NCBI GenBank assembly: GCA_963827855.1
Contig: CAWHBY010000002.1
Span: 682,001-746,000 of the forward strand
Length of the DNA: 64,000 nucleotides
Reading direction: 5' to 3'
Origin: DTPU01 sp963827855
GTDB taxonomy: Bacteria > Planctomycetota > Phycisphaerae > Sedimentisphaerales > Anaerobacaceae
The translations under genes were made by a program, and so were the position numbers. Below are positions 8,961 through 18,914 of this stretch, piece by piece. The notes under the pieces were generated by a model. It did no database searches. It worked only from the letters and a program-made list of their open reading frames with translations, and was not told where the DNA came from. Each line of letters starts with the position of its first letter. Position 1 is the stretch's first letter.

Positions 8961-9720
8961 GTAGGGCATACAGGCGGATGATCTCAAATACCGCAACCTG
9001 ACCTCGTCTTTGACCCGCAACGACCCGATCCCTTCTGCCCTGGCCAACGCATCGGCAACCTCGAATATCACTAATTTCGCCCTGACCCATTCTGCCCTTC
9101 CGTAGGTCTGGCCCAACTGGGCGTCTGACCAGCCCGACTGGCCGAATTGGCCGAACTGGCCGGACCAGTCCAGGGTGCAGGCCACGTTGACTGTCTGCTG
9201 GCCATTGTAGGGGCTAGGACCCAGGCAACAACTGACGCCTCAAGGCCTGGCGGGCCGAGATGGATGGGCGAAGGGGTGCGATCAGAAGGTCACGCGTGAG
9301 ACTCGCTCGCGCAACAGCCCAACCCAATGCCTCCACTTCTGTCAGGTGTCAAGCCTCGACCTCGACTGCGATCCGACCGGGCAGCGGCCCTACAGACGCA
9401 TGAGCGCAAACATAAGGACCCGTTGGCTTAATGCGGGAGATCCGCCGACGGACCAACGTGGTGGGGTCGTTCCCGGATGGGCACTCGGCGTTGATGCTGG
9501 TCTGTGGCCGGCTTCGGTATGTGGCAGGCAGCCGCTGGGGGACACGGAGGTACCTGGACATGACCCGGCTGGTTCAAATGGACCTGACCGGAGCAACTTA
9601 GACCCATAACGGCGCGGCCTGCCCCATGGGGCAGGTCCTGGCATGAGGTGTGTCCCTTGTCAGGAGGACTCCTCAAAAGAGCGAAAGATCCTTGACACTA
9701 CCAGGTAGTTATTGGCTGGG
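8961..9720. other. Non-coding stretch between transposase remnants
   Basis: No gene with convincing coding signal is seen. Around 9107-9175 there is a tract of repeated ACTGGCCGAATTGGCCGAACTGGCC-like words. A minus-strand reading near 8980-9080 (VIFEVADALARAEGIGSL) vaguely recalls a PIN-domain fragment, but it is too short to assign. The stretch is probably decayed mobile DNA. Confidence 0.5.
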
Positions 9721-9879
9721 TGGATCAAGGTGCAGTGCGGTGTGAGCAACGCCTGGGTGAGCGAGTCGATGCACATGGGGAGCATCTACAGCATCAGCAA
9801 GGCGGTGTACGAGCAATTACGGAGGAAAGAACAAGGCAAGTTGTGGCGAGTGTTGGGGACACCTAAAGAAAAAGGTTGA
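9721..9879 (+). pseudogene. C-terminal remnant of a second RAYT transposase
   Basis: The frame reads WIKVQCGVSNAWVSESMHMG, then SIYSISKAVYEQLRRKEQGK and LWRVLGTPKEKG before a TGA at 9877-9879. This matches the C-terminal region of REP-associated tyrosine transposases (WVA-x-L-x-MGS-x-x-x-VS). The catalytic N-terminal part is absent. Together with the fragment at 8798 it shows at least two decayed copies in 1.1 kb. Confidence 0.65.
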
Positions 9880-9960
9880 CCCCTTTGCCTGTTGACAGGA
9901 TATGGATGCCCCCTTTCCTTCCTCGTCCTTGTCTATCCCAACATTTTAGCCAACAAAGTC

Positions 9961-9990
9961 TTGACATTGTCGCGATGGACTCTTGATAAT
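9961..9990 (+). promoter_or_regulatory. Strong sigma70-type promoter upstream of the secretin operon
   Basis: A consensus TTGACA (9961-9966), an 18-base spacer and GATAAT (9985-9990). The predicted transcript starts near 9997 and runs about 245 bases before the first gene at 10242. A hairpin with arms GGTCTGC / GCAGACC lies at the start of the leader (about 9992-10026). Confidence 0.65.
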
Positions 9991-10241
9991 AGGTCTGCTC
10001 TTCGTGGAAAAGGCGTGTGGCAGACCCATAGGCGATGCTGACAGTTGTCTCGTGGTTCAGGCGTGGACCGCAGACATAGGAATGATCTGACCGTTCGTGT
10101 GGAGGACGTCAGCGAGGCGGAGACTTCAGGGGCTTTGGCCCGACGGAGCCCATCTCGCAACACCGGCCGTTTCGCGCTGTTTCTGGCGGGCTCGTACACG
10201 CGCGGGATGCAGATGGTCTGTATGCAGCAACGAGAGAGGGT

Positions 10242-10823
10242 ATGCAGAAGACTCGGTCAATTGGCGACAACCGACCACCTGGAATGAGGGTCCACCATGA
10301 CACGCCCAGCCGCCGCAGGCTCGGCCAGATCCTGGTACCGGGGGCGATTACCCTGGTCGGCTCGGCCCTGGCCCTCTGCTGGGCAGTAGACGTCAGGCCG
10401 GACCCGGAGGTCCAGCGACTCCTGCAGACCCCTTCCGCTGCGGAGCTCATCAGGCAAGGCCGCACCAAGGCGCACAGCCAGGCCGATACGAGAGAGCCGC
10501 TGCTCGTAACCCACGCAAAGGTCTTTGCCAGGCAGGTCAGTCCACAGCCCCCTGTTCAGTCGCAGCCGGAGTCCGGACCCAGGCAGTCGCAGGCTGTTAC
10601 TCCAGCCGTGACGTTAACGCCCAAGTTCAAGGTCCATGGCACCAGCTACTGTCCCTCGCAGCCCTGCCAGTCCATGGTCTTGATCAGCGAGCCCACGGGA
10701 GAGCTGCGATGGGTCAGGCAAGGAAGCAGCGTGGAACACGGGATAATCGAGCAGGTCAAGAGCGGCTCTGTCGTATACCGCAGCGGCTCACAGACGTGGG
10801 AGATGAGGCTGGAACAGCCTTGA
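10242..10823 (+). CDS. GspC/PilP-like secretion-system assembly protein
   Basis: A 193-residue protein with one N-terminal membrane anchor (LGQILVPGAITLVGSALALCWAV, about 27-49). A Pro/Gln-rich linker (SPQPPVQSQPESGPRQSQ) leads to a small C-terminal beta domain (KFKVHGTSYCPSQPCQSMVL to GSQTWEMRL). This layout, placed directly before a secretin gene, is that of GspC of type II secretion or PilP of type IV pili, which link the inner-membrane platform to the secretin. The assignment rests on architecture and position, since sequence similarity within this family is weak. GAGAGGG precedes the ATG. Confidence 0.6.
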   Translation: MQKTRSIGDNRPPGMRVHHDTPSRRRLGQILVPGAITLVGSALALCWAVDVRPDPEVQRLLQTPSAAELIRQGRTKAHSQADTREPLLVTHAKVFARQVSPQPPVQSQPESGPRQSQAVTPAVTLTPKFKVHGTSYCPSQPCQSMVLISEPTGELRWVRQGSSVEHGIIEQVKSGSVVYRSGSQTWEMRLEQP

Positions 10824-10862
10824 TTTTGGAGTTTGGATTTTGGATTTTGGAATTGGATTAGC
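10822..10862. repeat. Word-like tract (TTTTGGA repeats)
   Basis: Drifting repeats of TTTTGGA / TTTGGATTTTGG fill the gap between the GspC-like and secretin genes. They resemble the other word-like tracts in the window but lack a clear inverted partner. Confidence 0.5.
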
Positions 10863-10870
10863 TCACGGCC

Positions 10871-13800
10871 ATGGACTGTAGATACAGGGAGTTGGCTATC
10901 AGATGGACTGTCTGTGCGGCCCTCGGGGTCCTGGTCGGTTGCACGTCTACCGATACCGGACGCCAACAGGAGGCTCCTCACAAGGAGGCGGTGCGGCAGG
11001 CCCCTGCCGTGCCGACGAAACAGGAGACCTTCGCCCTCAGGCAGGTCTCCGCGGAGCAGGCCACGGGCCTGCCCAAGAAACTTGGCGTGAGCCAGGTCGC
11101 TACTCTGCCGGCGGACGCCAATGGGGCGGTGCGGCTGGTGGTCACGGGCTCCAGCCAACAGATCGAGATCGCACAGGTGGTCCTGGGTCTGGCGGACGTC
11201 AACGAGGTCGGGCGGGTCTCACCGCAGCCTCAGCAGCAGGCTGCTGAGCCGAACAAGACCTCGCAGGTCACGGCTGAGGCGGCTCTGGTTCAGCCCGCCA
11301 CAACGGCTGCAGCACCCGCCGCCGCGGAGATGGGTCAACCCCCTGCAGCCAGCACCGAACCCGACGCGGCAGCCCGCGATAGCGGGCCTGCTCAGCCGCC
11401 GCTTCGCGGGGTGCTCAGGCCCAGCCAGCGACCCGCAAAGGCCTCGCCGGCTACTGGTCCAGCTTCTGTGGCCATCCCGGATGGAGACCAGATGCTGGAG
11501 CTGGCACTGCCTGAGAAGATGGACCTTGCGCAGCTTCTGGAGCTGGCTGGGACGTACCTGAACCTGGACTACCTGTATGACGCGGAGAAGATCAAGGGCC
11601 AGGCAGTGACGCTCAAGCTTCATGGTAAGCTCCAGGGCAAGGTCAAGGTCAGGGACCTGTACTCGCTTCTGGAAACGGTGCTGAAGTTCAAGGGCCTGGC
11701 CATGACCAGGCAAGGCGGCAACCTGGTGAGCATCGTGCCTGCCGCAGACGTACTGCAGGCGGACCCTGGGCTGGTGGATCCCAACAGCGGCGCCCTTGCA
11801 GCAGGCGACGTGGTGGTGACCCGGATCTTTGAGCTGGAGTACGCAGACACCGCCAGCGTGACCAACCTCCTGCAGAACATGAAGCAGGCAGTGGCGGTCT
11901 CCGGCATCGAGGACAGCCAGACGCTGTTCGTGACGTGCTACAGCCAGTGTATGGACCGCATCGAGAGGCTGGTCAGCCTGATCGATCGGCCGGGCAGGCC
12001 CAGGGAGTTCAGGTTCAGACAGCTCAGGTTTACGATGGCCAGGACCCTGGCAGAGAAAGTCCGCACACTCGCGGTCGAGCTGCAGAGCGTGCCTATCGTC
12101 GTGGCTGCTGCAGACAAGGCCACGACCGTGGGGCCGTCGACATCAAAGCCGGCTGGTCCTTCCAGATCCGGCAGGTCCACCTCAGGCCAGGCTGTGTACC
12201 TCGACACAGACGACAGGACCAACCGTGTCCTGATGATCGGCTTCGAGGCAGAATTGGCGATAGTCGAAGACCTGATCGACATGCTGGACGTGGCACAGCA
12301 GGACCTGCGGCGCCTGCAGGTCTACGCCATCAGGCACATCGAGGCAGAGGATGCAGTCCGGAAACTCGAAGAGCTGGAGGTGATCGGCAAGACAGGCGTC
12401 TCCGCGAGGCGATCTGGCAGGATCACTGCACCTGGCAGCCAAGGGGCTGCTGCAGCAAGCAGCTCTGGGCCGATCGAGGCGGCAGCGACTGAAGAGCCCC
12501 TCGTGGTGATCCTGGAGGCCGCCCACTCGCTCTTGATCAATGCCACCAGTGAGCAGCACAGCCGCATTGCGAAGGTGCTGGGCTACATCGACACGGTCCA
12601 GCAGGACCTCAGGACCCTGGCGGTCTATGAGATCAGGTACATCGACGCCGCCAGGGTGGTCGAGAAGCTCCAGGAGATGGAGGTCGTCGGCAGCACCGCT
12701 TCGGCGGAGCCCGTGCCAAGGCGATATCGCAAGATCACACCATCCCCGCTCGCCAGCCCTGGCCAATCGCCTGCGACCGAGGCCGCAGCATCGGTCGCGT
12801 CTTTCTCCGGCAAAGCCGGTTCGGCTGCAGACTGCCAGGTTGTGATCCTGGAGCAGACCAACTCCCTGCTCGTCAAGGCCGCGAGCAGCCAGCACCAGCA
12901 GATCCAGTCCATCATCCAACTCGTGGACGTGCAGACGCCCCAGCAGGCCATCCCTTACGAGATCTACTTCCTGGAGAACCAGTCGCCTGCGAAGCTCGGT
13001 GAGGTCCTCAACAAGATCATCCAGGAGACGGTCCTCAACAAGGAAGGCAAGGTGGAGAAGGTGATCTCCAGGACGGAGGACCAGATCACGATCGTGCCCG
13101 ACGAGGCCACCTTCTCCCTGATCGTGTACGCCAACAAGAAGAACCAGGAGTGGATCAGCACCTTGGTGCGTAAGCTGGATCGAAGGCGGCCCCAGGTCCT
13201 GATCGATGTGACCCTGGTCGAGATCAGAAAGACCGATGAGTTTACCTATGACCTCACCAGTGCAGGCAGCACCCCGCAGACCTTGCAGTCTGACATCGGT
13301 GGCGTCTCCGCCAGCTTCACGGAGCCCAGCACCAGCTTCCAGGTCAAGGCCGGGGCACTATCCGGCTTCTATGGCGACACCCACATCAATGCCCTGCTCT
13401 CCGCCATGGCACGCAAGAACTACGGCAGGGTACTGGCCAAGCCCAAGGTCCTGGTCAACGACAACGAGAAGGGTACGATCAAGACCACTGAGACCACCTA
13501 CGTGACGAAGAAGTCGTCCATACCAGTCACCAGCGGCACTGCAGGCCAGCAGAATAGCCTGATCGAGACCGCAGTGGACTACCAGGGCTATGACGCAGGC
13601 GTGAGCCTGGAGATCACGCCGCACATAGGCGAGAAGGACCTGCTGCGTCTGGAGATCAAGACCAACCGCTCTGACTTCGGCACGATCTCAGGAGACAAGC
13701 CCCCTGACACGACCAGCAGCGATCTGGGCACGGTCGTCACGGTCCCTGACCAGAGCACGATCATCCTGGGCGGCATGCTCAAGCTCAACCAGACCAAGGG

Positions 13801-14080
13801 CGGCAAGAAGGTGCCCATCCTCGGAGACCTGCCGTTGGTCGGCCTGCTCTTTAGGAGCGTGTCCAACACAGATATCCAGAGCAAGCTCTACGTCTTCGTC
13901 AGGGCGGAGATCCTGCGGCCAGCAGAACTGGCAGGCGCAGCCTCCAAGGACCTGGAGAGGATCTCGGAGCAGAACCGCAGCTCTTTCGAGAGGCACGAGC
14001 AGGAGTTCCAGGACTACCAGACCGTCCCGGGCGCGAAGCCGGAGCCTACCCCCCCTGCCAAGGTCCTGCAGACACAGTAG
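10871..14080 (+). CDS. gspD: Type II/IV secretin (GspD/PilQ-like), lipoprotein, unusually long
   Basis: A 1069-residue outer-membrane secretin, against about 650 for typical GspD. It has a lipoprotein signal (lipobox LVGC, Cys24) and a Pro/Ala-rich spacer. An STN/N0-like domain (about 205-300) is followed by several repeated N1-like modules: VTRIFELEYADTASVTNLLQ, LQVYAIRHIEAEDAVRKLEE, LAVYEIRYIDAARVVEKLQE and IPYEIYFLENQSPAKLGEV. The secretin core follows (RVLAKPKVLVNDNEKGTI, VPDQSTIILGGML, VPILGDLPLVGLLF). Repeats 2 and 3 look like recent duplications of each other. The protein forms the gated ring through which substrates or pili cross the outer membrane. No GspE/F/G genes follow here, so the rest of the system lies elsewhere. 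Confidence 0.88.
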   Translation: MDCRYRELAIRWTVCAALGVLVGCTSTDTGRQQEAPHKEAVRQAPAVPTKQETFALRQVSAEQATGLPKKLGVSQVATLPADANGAVRLVVTGSSQQIEIAQVVLGLADVNEVGRVSPQPQQQAAEPNKTSQVTAEAALVQPATTAAAPAAAEMGQPPAASTEPDAAARDSGPAQPPLRGVLRPSQRPAKASPATGPASVAIPDGDQMLELALPEKMDLAQLLELAGTYLNLDYLYDAEKIKGQAVTLKLHGKLQGKVKVRDLYSLLETVLKFKGLAMTRQGGNLVSIVPAADVLQADPGLVDPNSGALAAGDVVVTRIFELEYADTASVTNLLQNMKQAVAVSGIEDSQTLFVTCYSQCMDRIERLVSLIDRPGRPREFRFRQLRFTMARTLAEKVRTLAVELQSVPIVVAAADKATTVGPSTSKPAGPSRSGRSTSGQAVYLDTDDRTNRVLMIGFEAELAIVEDLIDMLDVAQQDLRRLQVYAIRHIEAEDAVRKLEELEVIGKTGVSARRSGRITAPGSQGAAAASSSGPIEAAATEEPLVVILEAAHSLLINATSEQHSRIAKVLGYIDTVQQDLRTLAVYEIRYIDAARVVEKLQEMEVVGSTASAEPVPRRYRKITPSPLASPGQSPATEAAASVASFSGKAGSAADCQVVILEQTNSLLVKAASSQHQQIQSIIQLVDVQTPQQAIPYEIYFLENQSPAKLGEVLNKIIQETVLNKEGKVEKVISRTEDQITIVPDEATFSLIVYANKKNQEWISTLVRKLDRRRPQVLIDVTLVEIRKTDEFTYDLTSAGSTPQTLQSDIGGVSASFTEPSTSFQVKAGALSGFYGDTHINALLSAMARKNYGRVLAKPKVLVNDNEKGTIKTTETTYVTKKSSIPVTSGTAGQQNSLIETAVDYQGYDAGVSLEITPHIGEKDLLRLEIKTNRSDFGTISGDKPPDTTSSDLGTVVTVPDQSTIILGGMLKLNQTKGGKKVPILGDLPLVGLLFRSVSNTDIQSKLYVFVRAEILRPAELAGAASKDLERISEQNRSSFERHEQEFQDYQTVPGAKPEPTPPAKVLQTQ

Positions 14081-14241
14081 GCGGCCGCCTCTCCCATGTG
14101 CATCCCCGCCCCGATACGGCCACGGCAGGCCGCCATCCCATAGAATCCGCTTGAGACGCGCTGCGCAGCCTGGTAGAGTAGGTCGCTTATTTGGACTGGT
14201 TCACCGGGGATAGATCTGGATCAGGCACCCTAGGAGCATCT

Positions 14242-15513
14242 ATGAACGTACTTCTGGTTGGCAGCGGCGGCCGCGAACACGCGATTGCATGGAAACTCAG
14301 ACAATCCAAGGACCTGGACAAGCTCTACATCGCTCCGGGCAATACGGGCACTGCCCAGTGCGGCATGAATGTGGACATCGAAGACACCGACATCAAGGGG
14401 CTTGCGCAGTTTGCCAAGGACAAGGACGTCCGGCTCGTGGTCGTCGGCCCTGAAGACCCCCTGTCCATGGGCCTGGTGGACGCCCTGGAACACGCGGGCA
14501 TCAGGGCCTTTGGCCCCTCTGGCGGGGCTGCCCAACTGGAGGCGGACAAGGCGTTCTCCAAACAGATGATGCGATCCTGCTCGATCCCCACCGCAGAGGC
14601 CCGCATCTTCGACCGCTACACCGATGCCAAGGCCTACATCGCCAGCCGCGATGAGCCGGTGGTCGTCAAGGCCACGGGCCTGGCCAAGGGAAAGGGCGTC
14701 TTCGTCTGCGATGAGCCCTCTGATGCAATCCTCGCTGCAGAGAAGATCATGGTCGACAAAATCTTCGGGTCTGCAGGCGAGCGGGTGGTGGTCGAGGAGA
14801 AGCTCCTGGGCGAGGAGGCGTCGATCCTGGCCTTTGTGGATAGCCGGACGATCTACGTCATGGAGGCCTCACAGGATCACAAGCCCATCGGCGACGGTGA
14901 CACGGGGCCCAACACCGGTGGCATGGGCGCCTACAGCCCGGCGCCTGTGGTGACCGACGCCATGATGAGCAAGATCACCCGCGAGGTGCTGGTGCCCATC
15001 GTGGACGGCATGAACCGCAACGGCACTCCCTACAAGGGCGTCCTGTACGCAGGGCTGATGATCACACCCGGCGGACCCCGCGTCCTGGAGTTCAACGTTC
15101 GTTTCGGAGATCCCGAGACCCAGGTCATCCTGCCCCGGCTGCAGAGCGATCTCCTGCAGGTCTTCCTGGCGGTCTGCGACGGACGGCTGGAAGAGATGAC
15201 CCTGCAGTGGGACACCCGCCCCGCCGTGTGCGTGGTGATGGCCTCAGGCGGCTATCCCGGCGACTATCAAAAGGGAAAGCCCATCACGGGCCTCCAGCAG
15301 GCAGGGCAGATTCCGGACGTGCACGTGTTCCATGCAGGGACCCGCGATGCGGACGGCCAGGTCGTGACCCACGGCGGCCGCGTCCTGGGCGTGACGGCCC
15401 TGGGTTCGGACATCCGTCAGGCCAAGGCCAAGGCCTACCAGGCCGTGGACCTGATCCAGTTCGAGAACGCGACCTATCGCCACGACATTGCCGACAAGGC
15501 CATCAAGGCCTGA
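14242..15513 (+). CDS. purD: Phosphoribosylamine--glycine ligase
   Basis: A 423-residue ATP-grasp enzyme that joins glycine to 5-phosphoribosylamine in purine synthesis. The ATG at 14242 is chosen (MNVLLVGSGGREHAIAWKL is the conserved PurD N-terminus) with TAGGAG upstream. Family motifs are intact: FGPSGGAAQLEADKAF, VVVKATGLAKGKGV, DHKPIGDGDTGPNTGGMGAY and LEFNVRFGDPETQ. The length is normal. The AsmA-like gene starts 16 bases after its stop, so the two are probably co-transcribed, although no functional link between them is obvious. Confidence 0.96.
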   Translation: MNVLLVGSGGREHAIAWKLRQSKDLDKLYIAPGNTGTAQCGMNVDIEDTDIKGLAQFAKDKDVRLVVVGPEDPLSMGLVDALEHAGIRAFGPSGGAAQLEADKAFSKQMMRSCSIPTAEARIFDRYTDAKAYIASRDEPVVVKATGLAKGKGVFVCDEPSDAILAAEKIMVDKIFGSAGERVVVEEKLLGEEASILAFVDSRTIYVMEASQDHKPIGDGDTGPNTGGMGAYSPAPVVTDAMMSKITREVLVPIVDGMNRNGTPYKGVLYAGLMITPGGPRVLEFNVRFGDPETQVILPRLQSDLLQVFLAVCDGRLEEMTLQWDTRPAVCVVMASGGYPGDYQKGKPITGLQQAGQIPDVHVFHAGTRDADGQVVTHGGRVLGVTALGSDIRQAKAKAYQAVDLIQFENATYRHDIADKAIKA

Positions 15514-15529
15514 TCCGCGATAGCAGAGG

Positions 15530-18500
15530 ATGATGGCCAAGAAGGATCGCACAACCCAACCGCCTCAGGATGCCGGCAGAAGACGCCTGCGGCGCCGCAT
15601 CGCCCTGGCCGTGATCCTGTGTCTGGTCGGCATCGGTGGCTGGCTGATCGTGACGCTGCCGCAGTCCGCCCTCTCTCAGGTCGAGCGTCTGACCAACACC
15701 CAGTGGACGTGCACGTCCCTGAAGGTCCGCGGCGGGTGCTCGGTGACCCTCGAGGATCTGATCGTCCGGCCCCGCAAGCAGGCCCTCTACGACAACGCCA
15801 TCCTCCGCGCCCGCCGCGTCCAGGCTCGATTCAGCGTCTGGAGTCTGCTCAGGCTGCGGCCGCAGATCAAGGAACTGACCATCGAGGACTTCGTCCTGCA
15901 GGCGCAGTTGGATCTGGACAGCGGGCGATGGAACCTCGGCGAGGTCAAGGTCTCCATACCCAAGGGCCGTGGTGGGGGGATGCCGGACATCCACCTGATC
16001 GGCGGCATGCTCAAGTACACGCGGCTGACCGGAGGCCGGGAGGAGGGGGTCGAAGCCATTCCCATAGACGCCAGCCTTGCACTGAGCCGCAGGACGCCCA
16101 ACGGCTATGAGTTCGAGGTGACCGCCAGGGAGGTGGAGCCTGCCATGGGATCGACCGTGCTGCGCGGCTTCTGGAGCCCGGGCCGGGTCGCCTTCACGGG
16201 CGGTATCCGGTCCAAGGCCATGCCCTCCCAGCAAAGGGCGTTCGGGGTCGAGGCCATGGCCGTGGACATGGCGTATGACGCCAACGACGACTACCGCCTC
16301 CAGGTCCGCATCCTGGACCTGTTCAGCGCGAGAAGCCCACAGGAAGACGCCTTCGCCTTGATCCAGCCGCTCTTCTTCGGCGAGTCAAACCCGGTGACGC
16401 GAGTCCAGAAATTCTTCAGCCGTTTTGGCCCGTCGGGCAAGGCCAACGTCCATCTGCAGGCCCAAGGCAATTTCAGGCAGATCCTCAAGAGCCACTTCCA
16501 GGGGACGATCGACTGCAAGGACGTGGCCATTCGCGATCGCCGGTTCGCCTATCCCCTGGAGCACGTCTCCGGCACGGTCGAGTTCACGGAGGACTCGTTC
16601 CGCACCGATCGCCTGGCCGGCCAGCACGGCGACGTCACGGTGTTGATCGACTTCTGGACCAAAGGGGGCAGCTCCAACTGGCAGTATGACGTGGGCATCT
16701 CCAGTACGCGGATGCGGCTGGATCAGGACCTCTTTGCCGCCATGGGTGAGAGCCAGAAGAAGTGGTGGTCCGCCCTCGATCCCAACGGGACTATCGCAGT
16801 GCGGTATCGTGCCAGCGGGCAGTCGTCCAATGAGGAGAAGTCCTCCCTGCTCGTCAAGCCCCTGGGCGTCACGGCCGCCTATGAGGCGTTTCCCTACCCG
16901 CTCTCCAACGTCACCGGTGAGCTGCTCTTCACGGAAGACCGCATCATCCTCTCAAACCTCGTCTCGCAGGCCGAGGGCGGCCCCAGGATCCTCTTGGATG
17001 GCACGCTTTCGCAACTGGACGCCAGGACTCCCAAGGTCGAGCTGACGATCCAGGCCTACAACGTTCCCCTGGACGAGAGCCTGTGCATGCCCTCGGGCCT
17101 TCCAGGCGGTCCTTGTATGATCCACTTCAGATGACCGGCCGCACAGACGCCATCATCAAGGTCTTCAGTGATGCCAACGAAACGGTTTCCGGGGGCATTG
17201 GTTTTGACGCGAACGTGGTCCTCGCCGATGCCTCACTGAAGGTCTGCAACGGCTCGGTCCGTCTGGACCACGCCAACGGCCACGCCGAGATCACACCGAC
17301 CTCGGTCTCCGTCAAGGACCTGGCCTGCCGGTATGGCCAGACCGCTGTCCAGCTCAGGGGTGACGTATCCGTGCGATCCTCAGCCGACTGCGGGTACCAC
17401 TGGTTCGTACAGGCCCAACAGATCCCCCTGGAGGATCTGTTGGCCGCCCTTCCGACGGCCGCACAAGAGGCCGTCGACACCGTGCACCCGACCGGCGCCG
17501 TGGACGTGACCGCGGACCTGGACAAGTCGGATCCCGCCGCAGACCTGAAGTACGAGGTCCACGTCAACTGCCTGGAGGATCGCATGCTGCCCCGGGGATT
17601 CCCCTATCCCCTTCGCGAGGTCACAGGCCGGGTCATGGTGACCAATGACAAGATCGTGCTGGACAATGTCACCGCCAGGCCGGACACGCCTGGATCTGCA
17701 TCAGTCGCAGGCCTGGTCCGAACGGCCGGCCAGCTCGACGTGTCCGGACAGAAGATCAAGACCGGCCGGCTGAGCCTGACTGCCGAGAACATTGGGTTGG
17801 ACGACGCGATGATGCGGGCGCTGCCTCAGAGGCTGGGGTCACAGTTCAACGCGATGGCCCCTTCGGGGCAGTTCAGCCTGCTGGGCGGCGACATCCAGAT
17901 GGCCACCCAGGAGGATACTTCGCTGGAGACCCGCTTCAGCGGCCGCGTCCGCCTGGATGACTGCGCCCTGACCCTGTTGGGCACACAGGCCTCGGGCAAG
18001 GCCACGCTGGAAGTGAATGGGGTGCACCGCACGGAATCCGGGCTGACCGCAGGCTGCATCCGCGTTGGCGCAGACCGGGTCACCCTCAGAGGCAAGTCCG
18101 CCACAGACCTCGGCGCGGTCTTCCGCTATGATCCGGCCGCCCACTCCTGGAGCACGGACGACAACCTTTCGGGCCGCTTCTATGGCGGCCAACTGGGAGG
18201 ACGGCTGGAGTTCTGCCGGGAACCTACGGAAGACCTCCGCTGCCAGGTCGAGCTGGCGTTCGCAGATGCCGACCTTGCGGCCTTCCTCGCGGATCGGCCC
18301 ACTCCGGCTCGCGAGCCCCACTCCTCGGGCGTTCTGAACGGACGGCTCAGCCTGGTGACCTCTTCCTCGACCGGCATGGCCAACCAGATCGGCGAGTGTC
18401 ACATCAAGGTCAGGGATATGCAAATCGGCCGGGCCTCGCCCCTCTCGAAGGTGCTCGCCGTGCTCAGAATGTCCGAGCCGTCGGACTACATCTTCGAGAG

Positions 18501-18813
18501 CATGGAGCTCGATGCGTACATCCGCGGAGAGAAGCTCTTGATTGGCCACTTTGACGTGTCAGGGGCGTCGGCCGCCTTCCAAGGGACAGGGACGCTGGAC
18601 CTCGGCAAAAACGACCTCAACCTGACCCTCCTGGCCCGTAGCCGCCGGCGGCTGGCCAACGCCGAACCCACGGCGCTCCAGTCCTTGACTGAGGGGCTCG
18701 GAGGCGCAGTGGTCCGCATGGAGATCACGGGCTCCCCCGATGACCCGAACGTCACCACCCGTCCCCTGCCGGTGCTCGAGGAGCCCTTCCGGCTTCTGGG
18801 GACCACTCCCTAG
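15530..18813 (+). CDS. AsmA-like envelope protein, one frameshift
   Basis: About 1094 residues when one frameshift near 17080 is repaired. The protein starts with a membrane anchor (ALAVILCLVGIGGWLIVTL) and continues as a long beta-rich periplasmic region, as in AsmA/TamB-like lipid-transport proteins. The C-terminal AsmA-type domain is recognisable (GTGTLDLGKNDLNLTLLARS, then DDPNVTTRPLPVLEEPFRLL). The first frame runs to LDESLCMPSG and stops at 17134. The true continuation reads HALGPSRRSLYDPLQMTGRT in the next frame, consistent with one lost base. Two separate genes are unlikely, because neither half is complete and the joined sequence reads smoothly. The terminal TAG belongs to a CTAG that borders a MITE-B copy. 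Confidence 0.8.
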
Positions 18814-18818
18814 CGGAG

Positions 18819-18914
18819 CCCGCATTTCTCACAAGCCTTTGGTTCTGAGCGGTCCTGTTGCCCGGCTGCTGCGTTCTCGGTCCCGGATGTCCAAAGCCTC
18901 GTGAGAAATGCGGG
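18819..18914. mobile_element. MITE-B, short copy (96 bp) between two convergent stop codons
   Basis: Ends are CCCGCATTTCTCACAAG (left) and, inverted, CCCGCATTTCTCACGAG (right). CTAG at 18915-18918 abuts the right end and supplies the stop of the fabZ-like gene. Another CTAG (18810-18813), five bases from the left end, carries the stop of the AsmA-like gene. The internal sequence shared with the 36274 copy is GGGACCGAGAAC-R-CAGCAGCC. There is no transposase inside. Confidence 0.75.

Noticed and set aside
10045..10287. Small plus-strand frame overlapping the start of the GspC-like gene
   Set aside because: No ribosome site, no similarity, and the overlapping frame has a better start and a membrane anchor.
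17083..18813. A separate second gene inside the AsmA-like region
   Set aside because: Its first residues continue the upstream protein in another frame, and the AsmA-type C-terminus needs the upstream membrane anchor. One frameshifted gene is simpler.
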